From: Pseudomonadota bacterium
Lineage (GTDB): Bacteria > Desulfobacterota > Binatia > Binatales > Binataceae
DNA: 64,000 nt
Assembly (NCBI GenBank): GCA_021324455.1
Contig: JAJPJA010000084.1
Location: 1-64,000, forward strand
Reading direction: 5' to 3'
Part shown: in pieces, positions 22,265 to 30,674 of the stretch
Numbering within the stretch: position 1 is the stretch's first letter
How the letters are laid out: every line of letters starts with the position of its first letter
The notes under the pieces: model-generated
Database searches by the model: none
Seen by the model: the letters and a program-made list of their open reading frames with translations, nothing else
Told to the model about the DNA's origin: nothing
Program-made: the position numbers and the translations under genes

Positions 22265-23571
22265 TGGCTGCCGGACCTACAGTTGCTCCGTCAAAGGCTT
22301 CGCCAACCAACCGAAAGCGGGTAGATGTCGCCATTCTCGGCGCGCGGATGCACTACGCGGTTGCGCGCATACTCGCACAGGCGGACCTGCTGGGTACGCT
22401 GTATACCGATACTTATCTGGGAAACAAACCGGTTCTGGGAGGTTTTCTGAGGCGAGTCCCGCCGCGCTACCGCCCCACTGCCGTGCGCAAGCTGCTCGGC
22501 AGAGAGGCGCAGGGAGTTCCGGCTCAACGGATCGTTTCCTTCGATACGCTGGGCCTCAAAGCCGGCTGGTCGCGGCGCCGGATTCGATCCCGCGGCGAGC
22601 TTCTCGAGCTGAATGTACGCATAGCCAAAGAATTCTGCGATCGGGTGGTGCGCTGCGGGTTTGGCGATGCCGGCGCGGTATACGCGCTCAACTGGGTGGC
22701 GCTGGAAATATTCCGCGAAGCCAGGCGGCGGGGTCTGTTTACCATTCTGGAGCAGATCATAGCGCCGGCGCCGGTCGAATATGATCTCCTGGCCGCAGAG
22801 ACCCGGCGATGGCCGGGCGCGCAGGATCGGGCCGCTGTCGATCCGGCCAATAATCCCCTGGTGCGCCGCGGCGAAGCCGAATGGCCGCTGGCCGATTGCA
22901 TCGTCTGCGGCTCTGAATTCGTTGCCCAAAGTCTCGTGTCTCAAGGCGTGGACCCCCGCAGATGTCATGTCATCCCCTATGGAGTGGATACCTCAGTTTT
23001 TCATCCACGGCGCGAGCCCGGTCGCGGGGACGAGTTGAAGGTGCTGTTCGTCGGCGCGGTCGGCCTGCGCAAAGGAGTGCCGTATCTGCTGGAGGCGCTG
23101 CGCAAGTTGAAAGGCGCTTCGTTGCAATGCCGGCTGGCGGGCGACATCGAGATTGACCGGCGCTGGCTCAGCGAGCATGCCGGAGAGGCCCAAATCATGG
23201 GAGCCATTCCCCGCTCCGAAATCATCTCGCTGTATCACTGGGCCGATGTTTTCGTGCTGCCTTCAATCTGCGAGGGCTCCGCCACTGTCACCTATGAGGC
23301 ATTGGCCTGCGGATTACCCGTTATAACAACTCCCAATTCGGGCTCCGTCGTCCGGGATGGGAAAGATGGATTCGTGATTCCCATCCGGGACAGCCACGCT
23401 ATTGCTGCGCGATTGAGTTCCTTGGCGAATGACCGTGGAATGCTTCGGGCGATGTCGGCGAACGCCCGCCAGCGTAGCGAGGGTTTCAGCGTGGAACGCT
23501 ACGGTGAGCGGCTGCTTGGAATAATAGAAGGGTTCTTCAAAGATGGTCGAAAAACGGATTCATCGGGATAG
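22264..23571 (+). CDS. GT4-family glycosyltransferase
   Basis: A 435-residue GT-B fold enzyme. The N-terminal domain begins VDVAILGARMHYAVARILAQ. The C-terminal nucleotide-sugar half has PYGVDTSVFHP, VLFVGAVGLRKGVPYLLEALRKL and the E-x7-E region ICEGSATVTYEALACGLPVITT. These place it in GT4, retaining transferases that add a sugar from an NDP-donor. Donor and acceptor are not predictable. The start overlaps the FkbM gene stop. The next gene, the polymerase, begins 48 bases later. Confidence 0.87.
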   Translation: MAAGPTVAPSKASPTNRKRVDVAILGARMHYAVARILAQADLLGTLYTDTYLGNKPVLGGFLRRVPPRYRPTAVRKLLGREAQGVPAQRIVSFDTLGLKAGWSRRRIRSRGELLELNVRIAKEFCDRVVRCGFGDAGAVYALNWVALEIFREARRRGLFTILEQIIAPAPVEYDLLAAETRRWPGAQDRAAVDPANNPLVRRGEAEWPLADCIVCGSEFVAQSLVSQGVDPRRCHVIPYGVDTSVFHPRREPGRGDELKVLFVGAVGLRKGVPYLLEALRKLKGASLQCRLAGDIEIDRRWLSEHAGEAQIMGAIPRSEIISLYHWADVFVLPSICEGSATVTYEALACGLPVITTPNSGSVVRDGKDGFVIPIRDSHAIAARLSSLANDRGMLRAMSANARQRSEGFSVERYGERLLGIIEGFFKDGRKTDSSG

Positions 23572-23619
23572 TCCAGCGCGATCGGCCGAGAAATCTATAT
23601 TCAGGCGGCAGACCCCGAT

Positions 23620-25056
23620 ATGAGTAATGAGTTTCTTCTGTATTCCGGTATCGCCCTGACAGCGTGGGCTGTGGCGCTATGTCTATGTCGGCTGCGAAAT
23701 GCTATGGATTTGAGCCGCTGCGTAGGCTGGTACCTGCTAGCCTTTCTTGCAACTTATATTGTACGCCCCGGCGCCTCGGAAATAATCGGAGACATCCAGA
23801 TGTACCGATGGCTGAGGATCGGCACATTCGAAGATCATTGGCAGTTAATGGCGATCGCTGTGCCGCTCGCGATTATAGCGTTCGCCATCGCTTACGCCGG
23901 CGCCGGACCTCGACGCGTCGAAGCCTTCCAGTCTCCTAGCCGCGACGTCCGAGTCATTGACCCCCATTCGATAAAAGTATTGATTTTTGTCCTGGTAACG
24001 CTCGGCTACATTTCCTCGGCGGTCGTTCTCAAAACTGGCAACCCGGTCGAGGCAGGGGATTATGCCAATGCTGCCGTTGGCGTTTATGAGCACAATACCG
24101 CCTGGTTTGCGCACGACGATTTGTTCGTTTCTACCGGAGCTCTGCTCTACTACATCGTCACGGGTCGCTTGGGAATGAGCATCATTATTGCCGGTCCCTG
24201 GATGCTTATGAAACTGATCTCCGGCTGGGGTCGGACCAATCTCCTCGGCCATCTTTTTTCGCTGATGGCGATTTACTTTTTGAAAGTGCGGTTCGAGCAT
24301 CGTAAACAGAAAAAATCCACCCACGCTTTGTTTCTCAGTGGGGCCGTCGTTGTGGTTTTAGTCCTTTTCCCATTTTTGGCGGAAATCCGATCTCTAAAGC
24401 AGAGTTTCCATATGGATACGAGTGCCCTCTCCAAGGACGCCATCGCGATGGTAGGCCAGGGCGCGGACCCGCAGGATCTGATGCAGAGTTACTTGGGCAC
24501 AAACAGCTCCGTAGCAGGTTTCGAGACAACGCTGAGTCACCTGATCAATGATAAAAAATCGGAACTTGGCACCCAGTACCTCTACTACTATTTCATCCAG
24601 CCGATTCCTCGAATAATTTGGCCGGGTAAAGGCACTCCTTACACGTGGCCAGAACGGCTGCGCGGAATTGAAGTCGATCCCTTGCTTGCCCTAATCGGAG
24701 CCGCCCCCGGGTCCATCGGCATGGCCTTCCAGGAATGGGGCTGGCTGGGAATACCGTTCGAATTTATGCTCACCGGATGGATTCTTCGCAAGGCTGAAGA
24801 AGCCGCTCGAAGCAGATCCGACGCTCTTCATGTTCAGTTGGGATACGCGGGACTCTACAGCATGCTACCACAACTGGGCAGAGACAGCATTATTTATATG
24901 ATCTCGACCTTCTGGTTATTCAAGTACGGTATTGCGATGTTTATCTTATGGAGAATGTATAAGGCTGCTCCCACCAGAGCAGTTTGGGAGAGAGCGGCAG
25001 CGAGACAAGGACCGGTGAAGGTCGCAATAGCAGGCGCGGCCGACGCAACGTCGTAG
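23620..25056 (+). CDS. Wzy-like O-antigen/exopolysaccharide polymerase
   Basis: A 478-residue polytopic membrane protein with roughly 10-12 hydrophobic segments and a large soluble loop at about residues 255-345 (KQSFHMDTSALSKDAIAMVGQGADPQDLMQSYLGTN then YYYFIQPIPRIIWPGKGTPYTWPERLRG). The IPR-x-x-WPGK pattern in a big periplasmic loop is characteristic of O-antigen polysaccharide polymerase (Wzy-type) proteins. It would join flipped repeat units in the periplasm. Codon use is visibly less GC-rich than in the atp operon, starting the lower-GC central stretch of the locus. Confidence 0.75.
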   Translation: MSNEFLLYSGIALTAWAVALCLCRLRNAMDLSRCVGWYLLAFLATYIVRPGASEIIGDIQMYRWLRIGTFEDHWQLMAIAVPLAIIAFAIAYAGAGPRRVEAFQSPSRDVRVIDPHSIKVLIFVLVTLGYISSAVVLKTGNPVEAGDYANAAVGVYEHNTAWFAHDDLFVSTGALLYYIVTGRLGMSIIIAGPWMLMKLISGWGRTNLLGHLFSLMAIYFLKVRFEHRKQKKSTHALFLSGAVVVVLVLFPFLAEIRSLKQSFHMDTSALSKDAIAMVGQGADPQDLMQSYLGTNSSVAGFETTLSHLINDKKSELGTQYLYYYFIQPIPRIIWPGKGTPYTWPERLRGIEVDPLLALIGAAPGSIGMAFQEWGWLGIPFEFMLTGWILRKAEEAARSRSDALHVQLGYAGLYSMLPQLGRDSIIYMISTFWLFKYGIAMFILWRMYKAAPTRAVWERAAARQGPVKVAIAGAADATS

Positions 25057-25144
25057 GGGCGGAGGCTGTTTCATTTAAGGCAAATCGAAGGGAACAGATT
25101 CTGCCCACTCAAGCAGATGAAAGGGGCTGACGGGAAATCCAAAA

Positions 25145-25864
25145 GTGGACAACAGTGCTCAGCATGTAGGGCCTATGATCTCGGACGGAGGCCGGCCCAA
25201 CAGGTCAAGGCTTGACGCGCTAACCTTGCGCTATTTCGGTCGTCCAGTCGCGCATATTTCGGGCAGATACATCTGGGATCGCGCTCTCGTTATGGTTTAC
25301 GAAAGAAGGCACCCCGATGCGCCTTGGATCACGGCGGATGCTATTGCGATCTTGGAGAGCCTGCTGCGCAAGACAGATAACGGTATCGAGTACGGATCCG
25401 GCCGTAGTACGATCTGGTTTGCCAAGCGGACAAATTCGCTCGTGAGTATCGAAGGCAATGCGCAATGGTATGCCCGCGTAAGCGAACGTCTGCAGCGCGA
25501 AGGGGTGAAGAACGTCGATTACAGGTACGTCCGGACCGACCGCCGGCTTGAAAACTGTCCGGGTCGTCAACTCTATGTTATTGGCGACGCCAATTTGGCG
25601 CCGGAGTCGCTTGATTATGCATTGGTCGATGGCTATTACCGGGATGAGTGCATTTTGCGCGCGGTGGAACTGCTCCGTCCCGGCGGCATTCTGATTTTGG
25701 ACAACTCCAACTGGTACATAGCCCATCCCACCCGTTCTCCCGGTTCGGCATTTGGACCCGCATCCGGCTTGTGGTCGACGTTTCTCTCCAGAGTTGCGAA
25801 CTGGAGGGTGATCTGGACGAGCAACGGGGTATCTGATACAGCAATCTGGTTCAAAAGCTGTTGA
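25145..25864 (+). CDS. putative SAM-dependent methyltransferase
   Basis: A 239-residue protein. A motif I-like segment GIEYGSGRSTIWFAKRTNSLVSIEG (about residues 78-102) is followed by WYARVSERLQREGVKNVDYRYV and, later, LDYALVDGYYRDECILRAVELLRPGGILILDNSNWY, which matches motif IV/post-motif of class I methyltransferases with an acidic D-G in place of the usual carboxylate strand. The start may be the GTG at 25145 or an internal ATG 30 bases later (MISDGG). The methyl acceptor is unknown. It sits between the polymerase and a GT4 gene. Confidence 0.65.
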   Translation: MDNSAQHVGPMISDGGRPNRSRLDALTLRYFGRPVAHISGRYIWDRALVMVYERRHPDAPWITADAIAILESLLRKTDNGIEYGSGRSTIWFAKRTNSLVSIEGNAQWYARVSERLQREGVKNVDYRYVRTDRRLENCPGRQLYVIGDANLAPESLDYALVDGYYRDECILRAVELLRPGGILILDNSNWYIAHPTRSPGSAFGPASGLWSTFLSRVANWRVIWTSNGVSDTAIWFKSC

Positions 25865-25956
25865 ACGCGGACATTTTCTGATCGAGCGCTAGAGTTGCCC
25901 TTTTCTGTTCGCTTTCGGATTGACCGTGGGTTTTTTACGGTTGCCGGCGTGGATCA

Positions 25957-27129
25957 GTGAAGGTTGCGCGAGAGGTTCAGACGAAAGTGCGGCTGACGCA
26001 TCTAACCAATTCACTGGCTCCTTACCGGATCCAGCAGTACAACGCGCTGGGTAAAATGTGTGAATTCAGTCTCGTGGTGCTGCGCCGAGATTCGAAAATA
26101 CGCAATTGGAAGATCGATAAGACGGACTTATCGATTCCGGTTTATTCGGTCGAAAGTCCGCAAATCAATATTCGCCGCATGGATTGGGAGCTCAATTTAT
26201 CGTATTGGTCGGCGGCCAAGGCGGTGGCTCAAACCAACCCTGATGTAGTTTATATCACCGGATATGACTGCCCCGGATGTTGGGCGGTGCTGCGCTGGGC
26301 CAAACGCAACCGGGTGCCTGTATTAATGTTTTGCGCCAGCAACGCCTTCTCCTCGCGCACCAAGGGAAGAAGGTTTATAGACGCTTGGAAGAGATATTTT
26401 ATCAGTCGCTGCGACGCGTTCATCGTACCCAGCGAGTTCAGCGCTCGGTATGTAACGGACTTTGGCGCCGACCCTGAGAAAATCGTGGTTGGCGGTAACT
26501 GTTGCGACATCGACAAGTTTCCCAGTTGCGAACGCATCGAAGACGGGTCTGGCCCCGTGTTGCTGTTCGCGGGTCAGTTGGTCGAGCGCAAAGGCGTAAT
26601 TCAAATGATGAGCGCGTTGGAAAGGGTCAGCGACATTTCGTGGCGGTTGAAAATTGCCGGCGTGGGACCACTGATGGAGCGGATGCGCGAATGGGTGTCG
26701 AAGTGCGGCTTTGCGGACCGGGTGGAATTTCTCGGATATGTGCAGCAGAACGAACTTTCCAGAGTTTATCGCCGCGCCGATATTTTGCTTTTCCCATCGC
26801 TACTTGAACCTTACGGAATAGTAGTTTTGGAAGCGATGTTTAGCGGTGTATATGTGTTGAGTTCAGATCTGTGTGCGATCAGCCATCAGGTGCTGAAGCC
26901 GGGCATCAATGGTGCTTTGCTTCCGGTTCGCAACGAAAAAGGATTCGCGGCGGCTGTACGCAAGGCGGTCGCCGGCTTGCCGTACGACCGGCGCAAAATC
27001 CGGGCCACTGTCGAACACATGACGCCGCAGGTAGAAGCGGAAACAGTCATGGCAGCCGTGCACGTGGCCATTTCAGCGGTCCGCAATCGGAGGTCAGCCT
27101 CGGATTCTACGATGTCGTCTCTTGCCTGA
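25957..27129 (+). CDS. GT4-family glycosyltransferase
   Basis: A 390-residue GT-B enzyme, GTG start. It has an N-terminal LTHLTNSLAPYRIQQYNAL acceptor-domain opening, DAFIVPSEFSARYVTDFGADPEKIVVGGNCCDIDKF at the domain junction, VLLFAGQLVERKGVIQMMSALERV, and LLFPSLLEPYGIVVLEAMFSGVYVLSS for the E-x7-E motif. It lies 161 bases upstream of the APS reductase gene. It is one of two GT4 enzymes bracketing the sulfosugar gene pair, so it could take part in the same glycan. Confidence 0.85.
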   Translation: MKVAREVQTKVRLTHLTNSLAPYRIQQYNALGKMCEFSLVVLRRDSKIRNWKIDKTDLSIPVYSVESPQINIRRMDWELNLSYWSAAKAVAQTNPDVVYITGYDCPGCWAVLRWAKRNRVPVLMFCASNAFSSRTKGRRFIDAWKRYFISRCDAFIVPSEFSARYVTDFGADPEKIVVGGNCCDIDKFPSCERIEDGSGPVLLFAGQLVERKGVIQMMSALERVSDISWRLKIAGVGPLMERMREWVSKCGFADRVEFLGYVQQNELSRVYRRADILLFPSLLEPYGIVVLEAMFSGVYVLSSDLCAISHQVLKPGINGALLPVRNEKGFAAAVRKAVAGLPYDRRKIRATVEHMTPQVEAETVMAAVHVAISAVRNRRSASDSTMSSLA

Positions 27130-27290
27130 GCGCGACGCCCGCGCCGGCCCCAATTTAGTTCTACAAAAGGCACGCTGACATTCACATAGAATCTCCCAGT
27201 CGCAGGTATGGGCGGGGGCATGGATCGTTTCGAGCAGGCTAGTTCAGGTGTGAGCTTTCGGTCTGGACTAGCTAATCATCAAGGAGCAAT

Positions 27291-28088
27291 ATGCAGACTG
27301 AATCCTTCACAGCCTCGCGTGTCGACGAACTGAACAGTCTTTTTTTGAACAGCGGGCCGGAAAAGCTGCTTAAATGGGGACTTGACGCTTTCGGCGATCG
27401 GATCGCATTGTGTTCCGCCTTCGGACCGGAGGGGATGGTACTGCTTCATTTCCTATTCCGAATGAAACGGCGCGTCCGAATATTTACGCTTGATACCGGA
27501 AGGCTTCCGCCTGAGACGCACGATCTGATTGAAAAAGTGAACAATCTCTACTCGTTTGAGATTGAAGTGTATTCGCCTGATCCTGCGGATGTTCGAGAGA
27601 TGGTGAAGACGCACGGAATCAATCTTTTTTATCGGAGCGTCGAACAACGCGAGTTGTGCTGTGAGGTGCGCAAGGTGCGGCCGCTGCTCTGTGCATTGAA
27701 GGGTCTCTCGGCGTGGATCACGGGGCTGAGACGCTCGCAGACGATTACCCGGAGTGCGGCGCGCAAAATTGAAATCGACGACCTACACTCGAACATTTTA
27801 AAGCTGAATCCGCTGGCCGATTGGTCCGAGCAGGAAGTGTGGGATTACATCCAAAAGCATTCGATTCCCTACAACGCGCTTCACGACCGCGGTTATCGCA
27901 GTATTGGATGCGCGCCATGCACTCGTGCCACCAATCCGGGAGAGGATATTCGGGCCGGAAGGTGGTGGTGGGAGAAGGATCAAAAGAAGGAGTGCGGTCT
28001 TCACGCAAGCCCTTCTTCGGTTGCGAAAAATGGCACCAATTGCGAGCGCATCGGCGCCGAGAAACTTGTCGGCGCGTCCGGTCGCTGA
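27291..28088 (+). CDS. cysH: assimilatory adenylyl-sulfate (APS) reductase, iron-sulfur type
   Basis: A 265-residue CysH-family enzyme reducing APS to sulfite. The N-terminal half has ALCSAFGPEGMVLLH and RIFTLDTGRLPPETH. The paired cysteines ELCCEVRKVRPL and SIGCAPCTRA are the CC...CxxC ligands of the [4Fe-4S] cluster that mark bacterial and plant-type APS reductases and are missing from PAPS reductases. The C-terminal KKECGLH carries the catalytic Cys that forms the sulfo-intermediate. The start has AAGGAG at 27281-27286. No ATP sulfurylase or other cys gene is adjacent. Instead it is next to a UDP-sulfoquinovose synthase, which consumes sulfite, so a dedicated sulfite supply is inferred. 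Confidence 0.88.
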   Translation: MQTESFTASRVDELNSLFLNSGPEKLLKWGLDAFGDRIALCSAFGPEGMVLLHFLFRMKRRVRIFTLDTGRLPPETHDLIEKVNNLYSFEIEVYSPDPADVREMVKTHGINLFYRSVEQRELCCEVRKVRPLLCALKGLSAWITGLRRSQTITRSAARKIEIDDLHSNILKLNPLADWSEQEVWDYIQKHSIPYNALHDRGYRSIGCAPCTRATNPGEDIRAGRWWWEKDQKKECGLHASPSSVAKNGTNCERIGAEKLVGASGR

Positions 28089-28215
28089 AAGCAAAAGATA
28101 TTGCGATCAGGAGGAATTGCACGGTTTTTTATTCGAACACCGGGCGAGCATTAACGTCACGCATCGGCGGCAAGCGCTGCCGGTCGGTCGAACACGCGGG
28201 ATACCTGGAGGTGAA

Positions 28216-29415
28216 ATGAAAATAGTAGTTCTAGGGGGCGATGGCTTTTGCGGATGGCCGACATCTCTGCATCTGTCCAAAAAGGGACATGATGTCATTA
28301 TTGTCGATAACCTGTCGAGGCGCAATATCGACAACGAGCTGGAATGCGAATCGCTTACTCCGATTCAGCCGATAGGCACCCGGCTAACTGTCTGGAAAAG
28401 GCTCACTGGCAACGAGATTGCCTTCGTGATGCTAAATGTAGCGAAGGAGTATGATCGGCTTGCGGAACTTCTGGTGAATGAGCGGCCGGATGCGGTCATT
28501 CATTTTGCGGAACAGCGCGCCGCGCCGTACTCGATGAAGTCCCCGCGCCACAAAATTTACACGGTGGATAATAACCTGAACGCCACCAATAACCTACTTT
28601 GTGCGATAGTCGAGTCAGGACTCGACATTCACCTGGTTCACCTTGGCACCATGGGGGTTTATGGGTACGGCACCGCGGGCCTTAAAATTCCAGAAGGGTA
28701 CCTGAACATCAAGATTCCCAATGGAGACGCGGACATTCATGCCCGTATCATGTTTCCGCCCAATCCCGGCAGCATTTATCACATGACCAAGACCCAGGAT
28801 GCTTTGCTGTTTCAGTTTTACAACAAGAACGACCATGTACGTATAACCGATCTGCATCAAGGGGTGGTCTGGGGGACAAACATTCCTGAAACGTTGATGG
28901 ATGAACGCCTGGTTAACCGGTTCGACTACGACGGCGATTACGGAACAGTGCTGAACCGGTTCCTGATGCAGGCGGCGGTCGGTCATCCGCTTACCGTCTA
29001 TGGCACTGGAGGACAGACCAGGGCGTTTATTCATATCCGGGACACAGTGCGGTGCATCGAGCTTGCGCTTCTTAACCCTCCAGGGAAGGGCGACCTTGTC
29101 GAGGTGTTCAACCAGACCACTGAGACGCATCGAGTTCGGGACTTGGCCAAACTGGTATCGCGTATTACGGGCGCGGAAATTTGCGACATCCCCAATCCCC
29201 GGGCCGAGGCTCCCGAAAATGAACTTGATGTAGAAAATGCGAAATTTTTGGCGCTCGGGCTTAATCCAACACGCCTCAGCGAAGGATTGATGCAAGAGGT
29301 TACCGAGACTGCCCGCAAGTACGCCCATCGCTGCGACGTGAGCAAGATCATGCCTAGCTCCTTGTGGACGAGGGAAATGAAACAAGCCGCCGCGTCTGAA
29401 GTCGGGCAGCGCTGA
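28216..29415 (+). CDS. sqdB: UDP-sulfoquinovose synthase (SQD1/SqdB family)
   Basis: A 399-residue extended short-chain dehydrogenase. It forms UDP-sulfoquinovose from UDP-glucose and sulfite using bound NAD. The N-terminus MKIVVLGGDGFCGWPTSLHLSKKGHDVIIVDNLSRR matches the SQD1 opening with GGDG-x-CGW. Further SQD1-specific segments are ESLTPI, HFAEQRAAPYSM, LGTMGVYG, IYHMTKTQD (the Y-H-x-x-K catalytic group), TDLHQGVVWG, NRFDYDGDYGTVLNRF-x-x-QAAVGHPLTVYG-x-GGQTR, IRDTV and a C-terminal IMPS-x-x-W. The order and wording distinguish it from general sugar epimerases. The ATG at 28216 is preceded by GGAGGTG. It follows the APS reductase gene by 127 bases. Confidence 0.92.
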   Translation: MKIVVLGGDGFCGWPTSLHLSKKGHDVIIVDNLSRRNIDNELECESLTPIQPIGTRLTVWKRLTGNEIAFVMLNVAKEYDRLAELLVNERPDAVIHFAEQRAAPYSMKSPRHKIYTVDNNLNATNNLLCAIVESGLDIHLVHLGTMGVYGYGTAGLKIPEGYLNIKIPNGDADIHARIMFPPNPGSIYHMTKTQDALLFQFYNKNDHVRITDLHQGVVWGTNIPETLMDERLVNRFDYDGDYGTVLNRFLMQAAVGHPLTVYGTGGQTRAFIHIRDTVRCIELALLNPPGKGDLVEVFNQTTETHRVRDLAKLVSRITGAEICDIPNPRAEAPENELDVENAKFLALGLNPTRLSEGLMQEVTETARKYAHRCDVSKIMPSSLWTREMKQAAASEVGQR

Positions 29416-29456
29416 GAGATGCTGGTACTCAAGCTGCCAGTTCTGATTATAAGACG

Positions 29457-30674
29457 ATGAAGCTCTGCTTTCTAGTGGATGCGCGTAGCACGATAGCTAG
29501 GAATTGGATTAAGCATTTTATCAGTAGAGAGCACGACGTTCATGTGATATCGTCGCATTCCTGCAGTTCTACGGTCCTGGAAGGCGGGCAACTCCATCAG
29601 GTGCCCATTGCTTTTGGGGGCATCGAACGGATCGATCACGGTGTCGCGTCCACGTTGCGGCGGCTGGACCGTCTCACCAAGGGCGTGCTGAGGAGTTGGT
29701 TCACTCCCATCGACCTGCTCCCTCACGTCAGGCGAATCCGGCGGCTGTGCAACGAAATCGCCCCCGACTTGGTCCACGCGATGCGCATACCGTACGAAGG
29801 GATCATGGCCGCCCTCTCGGTGCGAAGCGCGCCGCTTTTGCTCTCCTGCTGGGGCAACGATTTCACCTTGTTTACAAGCAGTGCGTCGGACCGTTTTCTT
29901 ACGCGTATGGCGATGCGCCGCGCCGACGCGCTCCATTGCGACTGCGAAAAGGATGTCCGCCTGGCGCGCGAGTGGGAATTCAGCCCGGCCAAACCCAGTA
30001 TCGTGCTACCGGGAGCGGGCGGTGTGGATACCTCGGTGTTTCATCCAGGGGAACCAAGATTGAACGGCCTGCGGCTTGAAGTGCCCGAAGCGGCGCGGGT
30101 GGTTATCAATCCGCGTGGAATGCGCATGTACGTCCGCAACGATATCTTCTTCAATGCCGTGCCCCTGATTCTGCGCGAAGAGCCGCGAGCTTTCTTTCTG
30201 TGCCCAGGGATGCGCCATGAACCAGCGGCCGAAAAAGCCGTGCGCGACCTTGGATTGAAGGATTCCGTGCGGCTGCTTCCCACTGTTGGCCGCGCGGAAC
30301 TGGCGGAGTTGTTCCGGCTCGCGGAAGTATCTGTGTCGCCCAGCACGCATGATGGCACACCCAATACTTTGCTCGAGGCGATGGCCAGTGGATGCCTGCC
30401 AGTGGCCGGGGATATTGAGTCCGTTCGGGAATGGATTGAGCCCGGCGTCAACGGACTGTTGTCCGATCTCTCGTCTCCAGCGGAGCTGGCGGATGCGATC
30501 ATCCGCGGTCTGCGAGATCGCGAATTGCGCGGGCGCGCGATGGTCCACAACGGTTTGCTAATTAATCGGCGCGCCGAGTACAAGCGGGTGATGGCCCAGG
30601 CTGAAAAGTTCTACCGGGAAATCATAGACCGCATGCAGGCCAACGCCGGCCGATTCCAGAAAGCCATCCAATGA
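29457..30674 (+). CDS. GT4-family glycosyltransferase, candidate sulfoquinovosyltransferase
   Basis: A 405-residue GT-B enzyme. It shows HDVHVISSHS and the DLVHAMRIPYEG acceptor-side region, then GAGGVDTSVFHPGEPRL, a long donor domain and SPSTHDGTPNTLLEAMASGCLPVAGD as E-x7-E-like motif (first Glu replaced by Asp in HDG). It starts 41 bases after the UDP-sulfoquinovose synthase gene, and its stop overlaps the next start (ATGA). Adjacency makes it the best candidate to transfer sulfoquinovose, but nothing in the sequence by itself proves donor choice. It is not obviously an SqdX/SQD2-type lipid enzyme. Confidence 0.83.
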   Translation: MKLCFLVDARSTIARNWIKHFISREHDVHVISSHSCSSTVLEGGQLHQVPIAFGGIERIDHGVASTLRRLDRLTKGVLRSWFTPIDLLPHVRRIRRLCNEIAPDLVHAMRIPYEGIMAALSVRSAPLLLSCWGNDFTLFTSSASDRFLTRMAMRRADALHCDCEKDVRLAREWEFSPAKPSIVLPGAGGVDTSVFHPGEPRLNGLRLEVPEAARVVINPRGMRMYVRNDIFFNAVPLILREEPRAFFLCPGMRHEPAAEKAVRDLGLKDSVRLLPTVGRAELAELFRLAEVSVSPSTHDGTPNTLLEAMASGCLPVAGDIESVREWIEPGVNGLLSDLSSPAELADAIIRGLRDRELRGRAMVHNGLLINRRAEYKRVMAQAEKFYREIIDRMQANAGRFQKAIQ

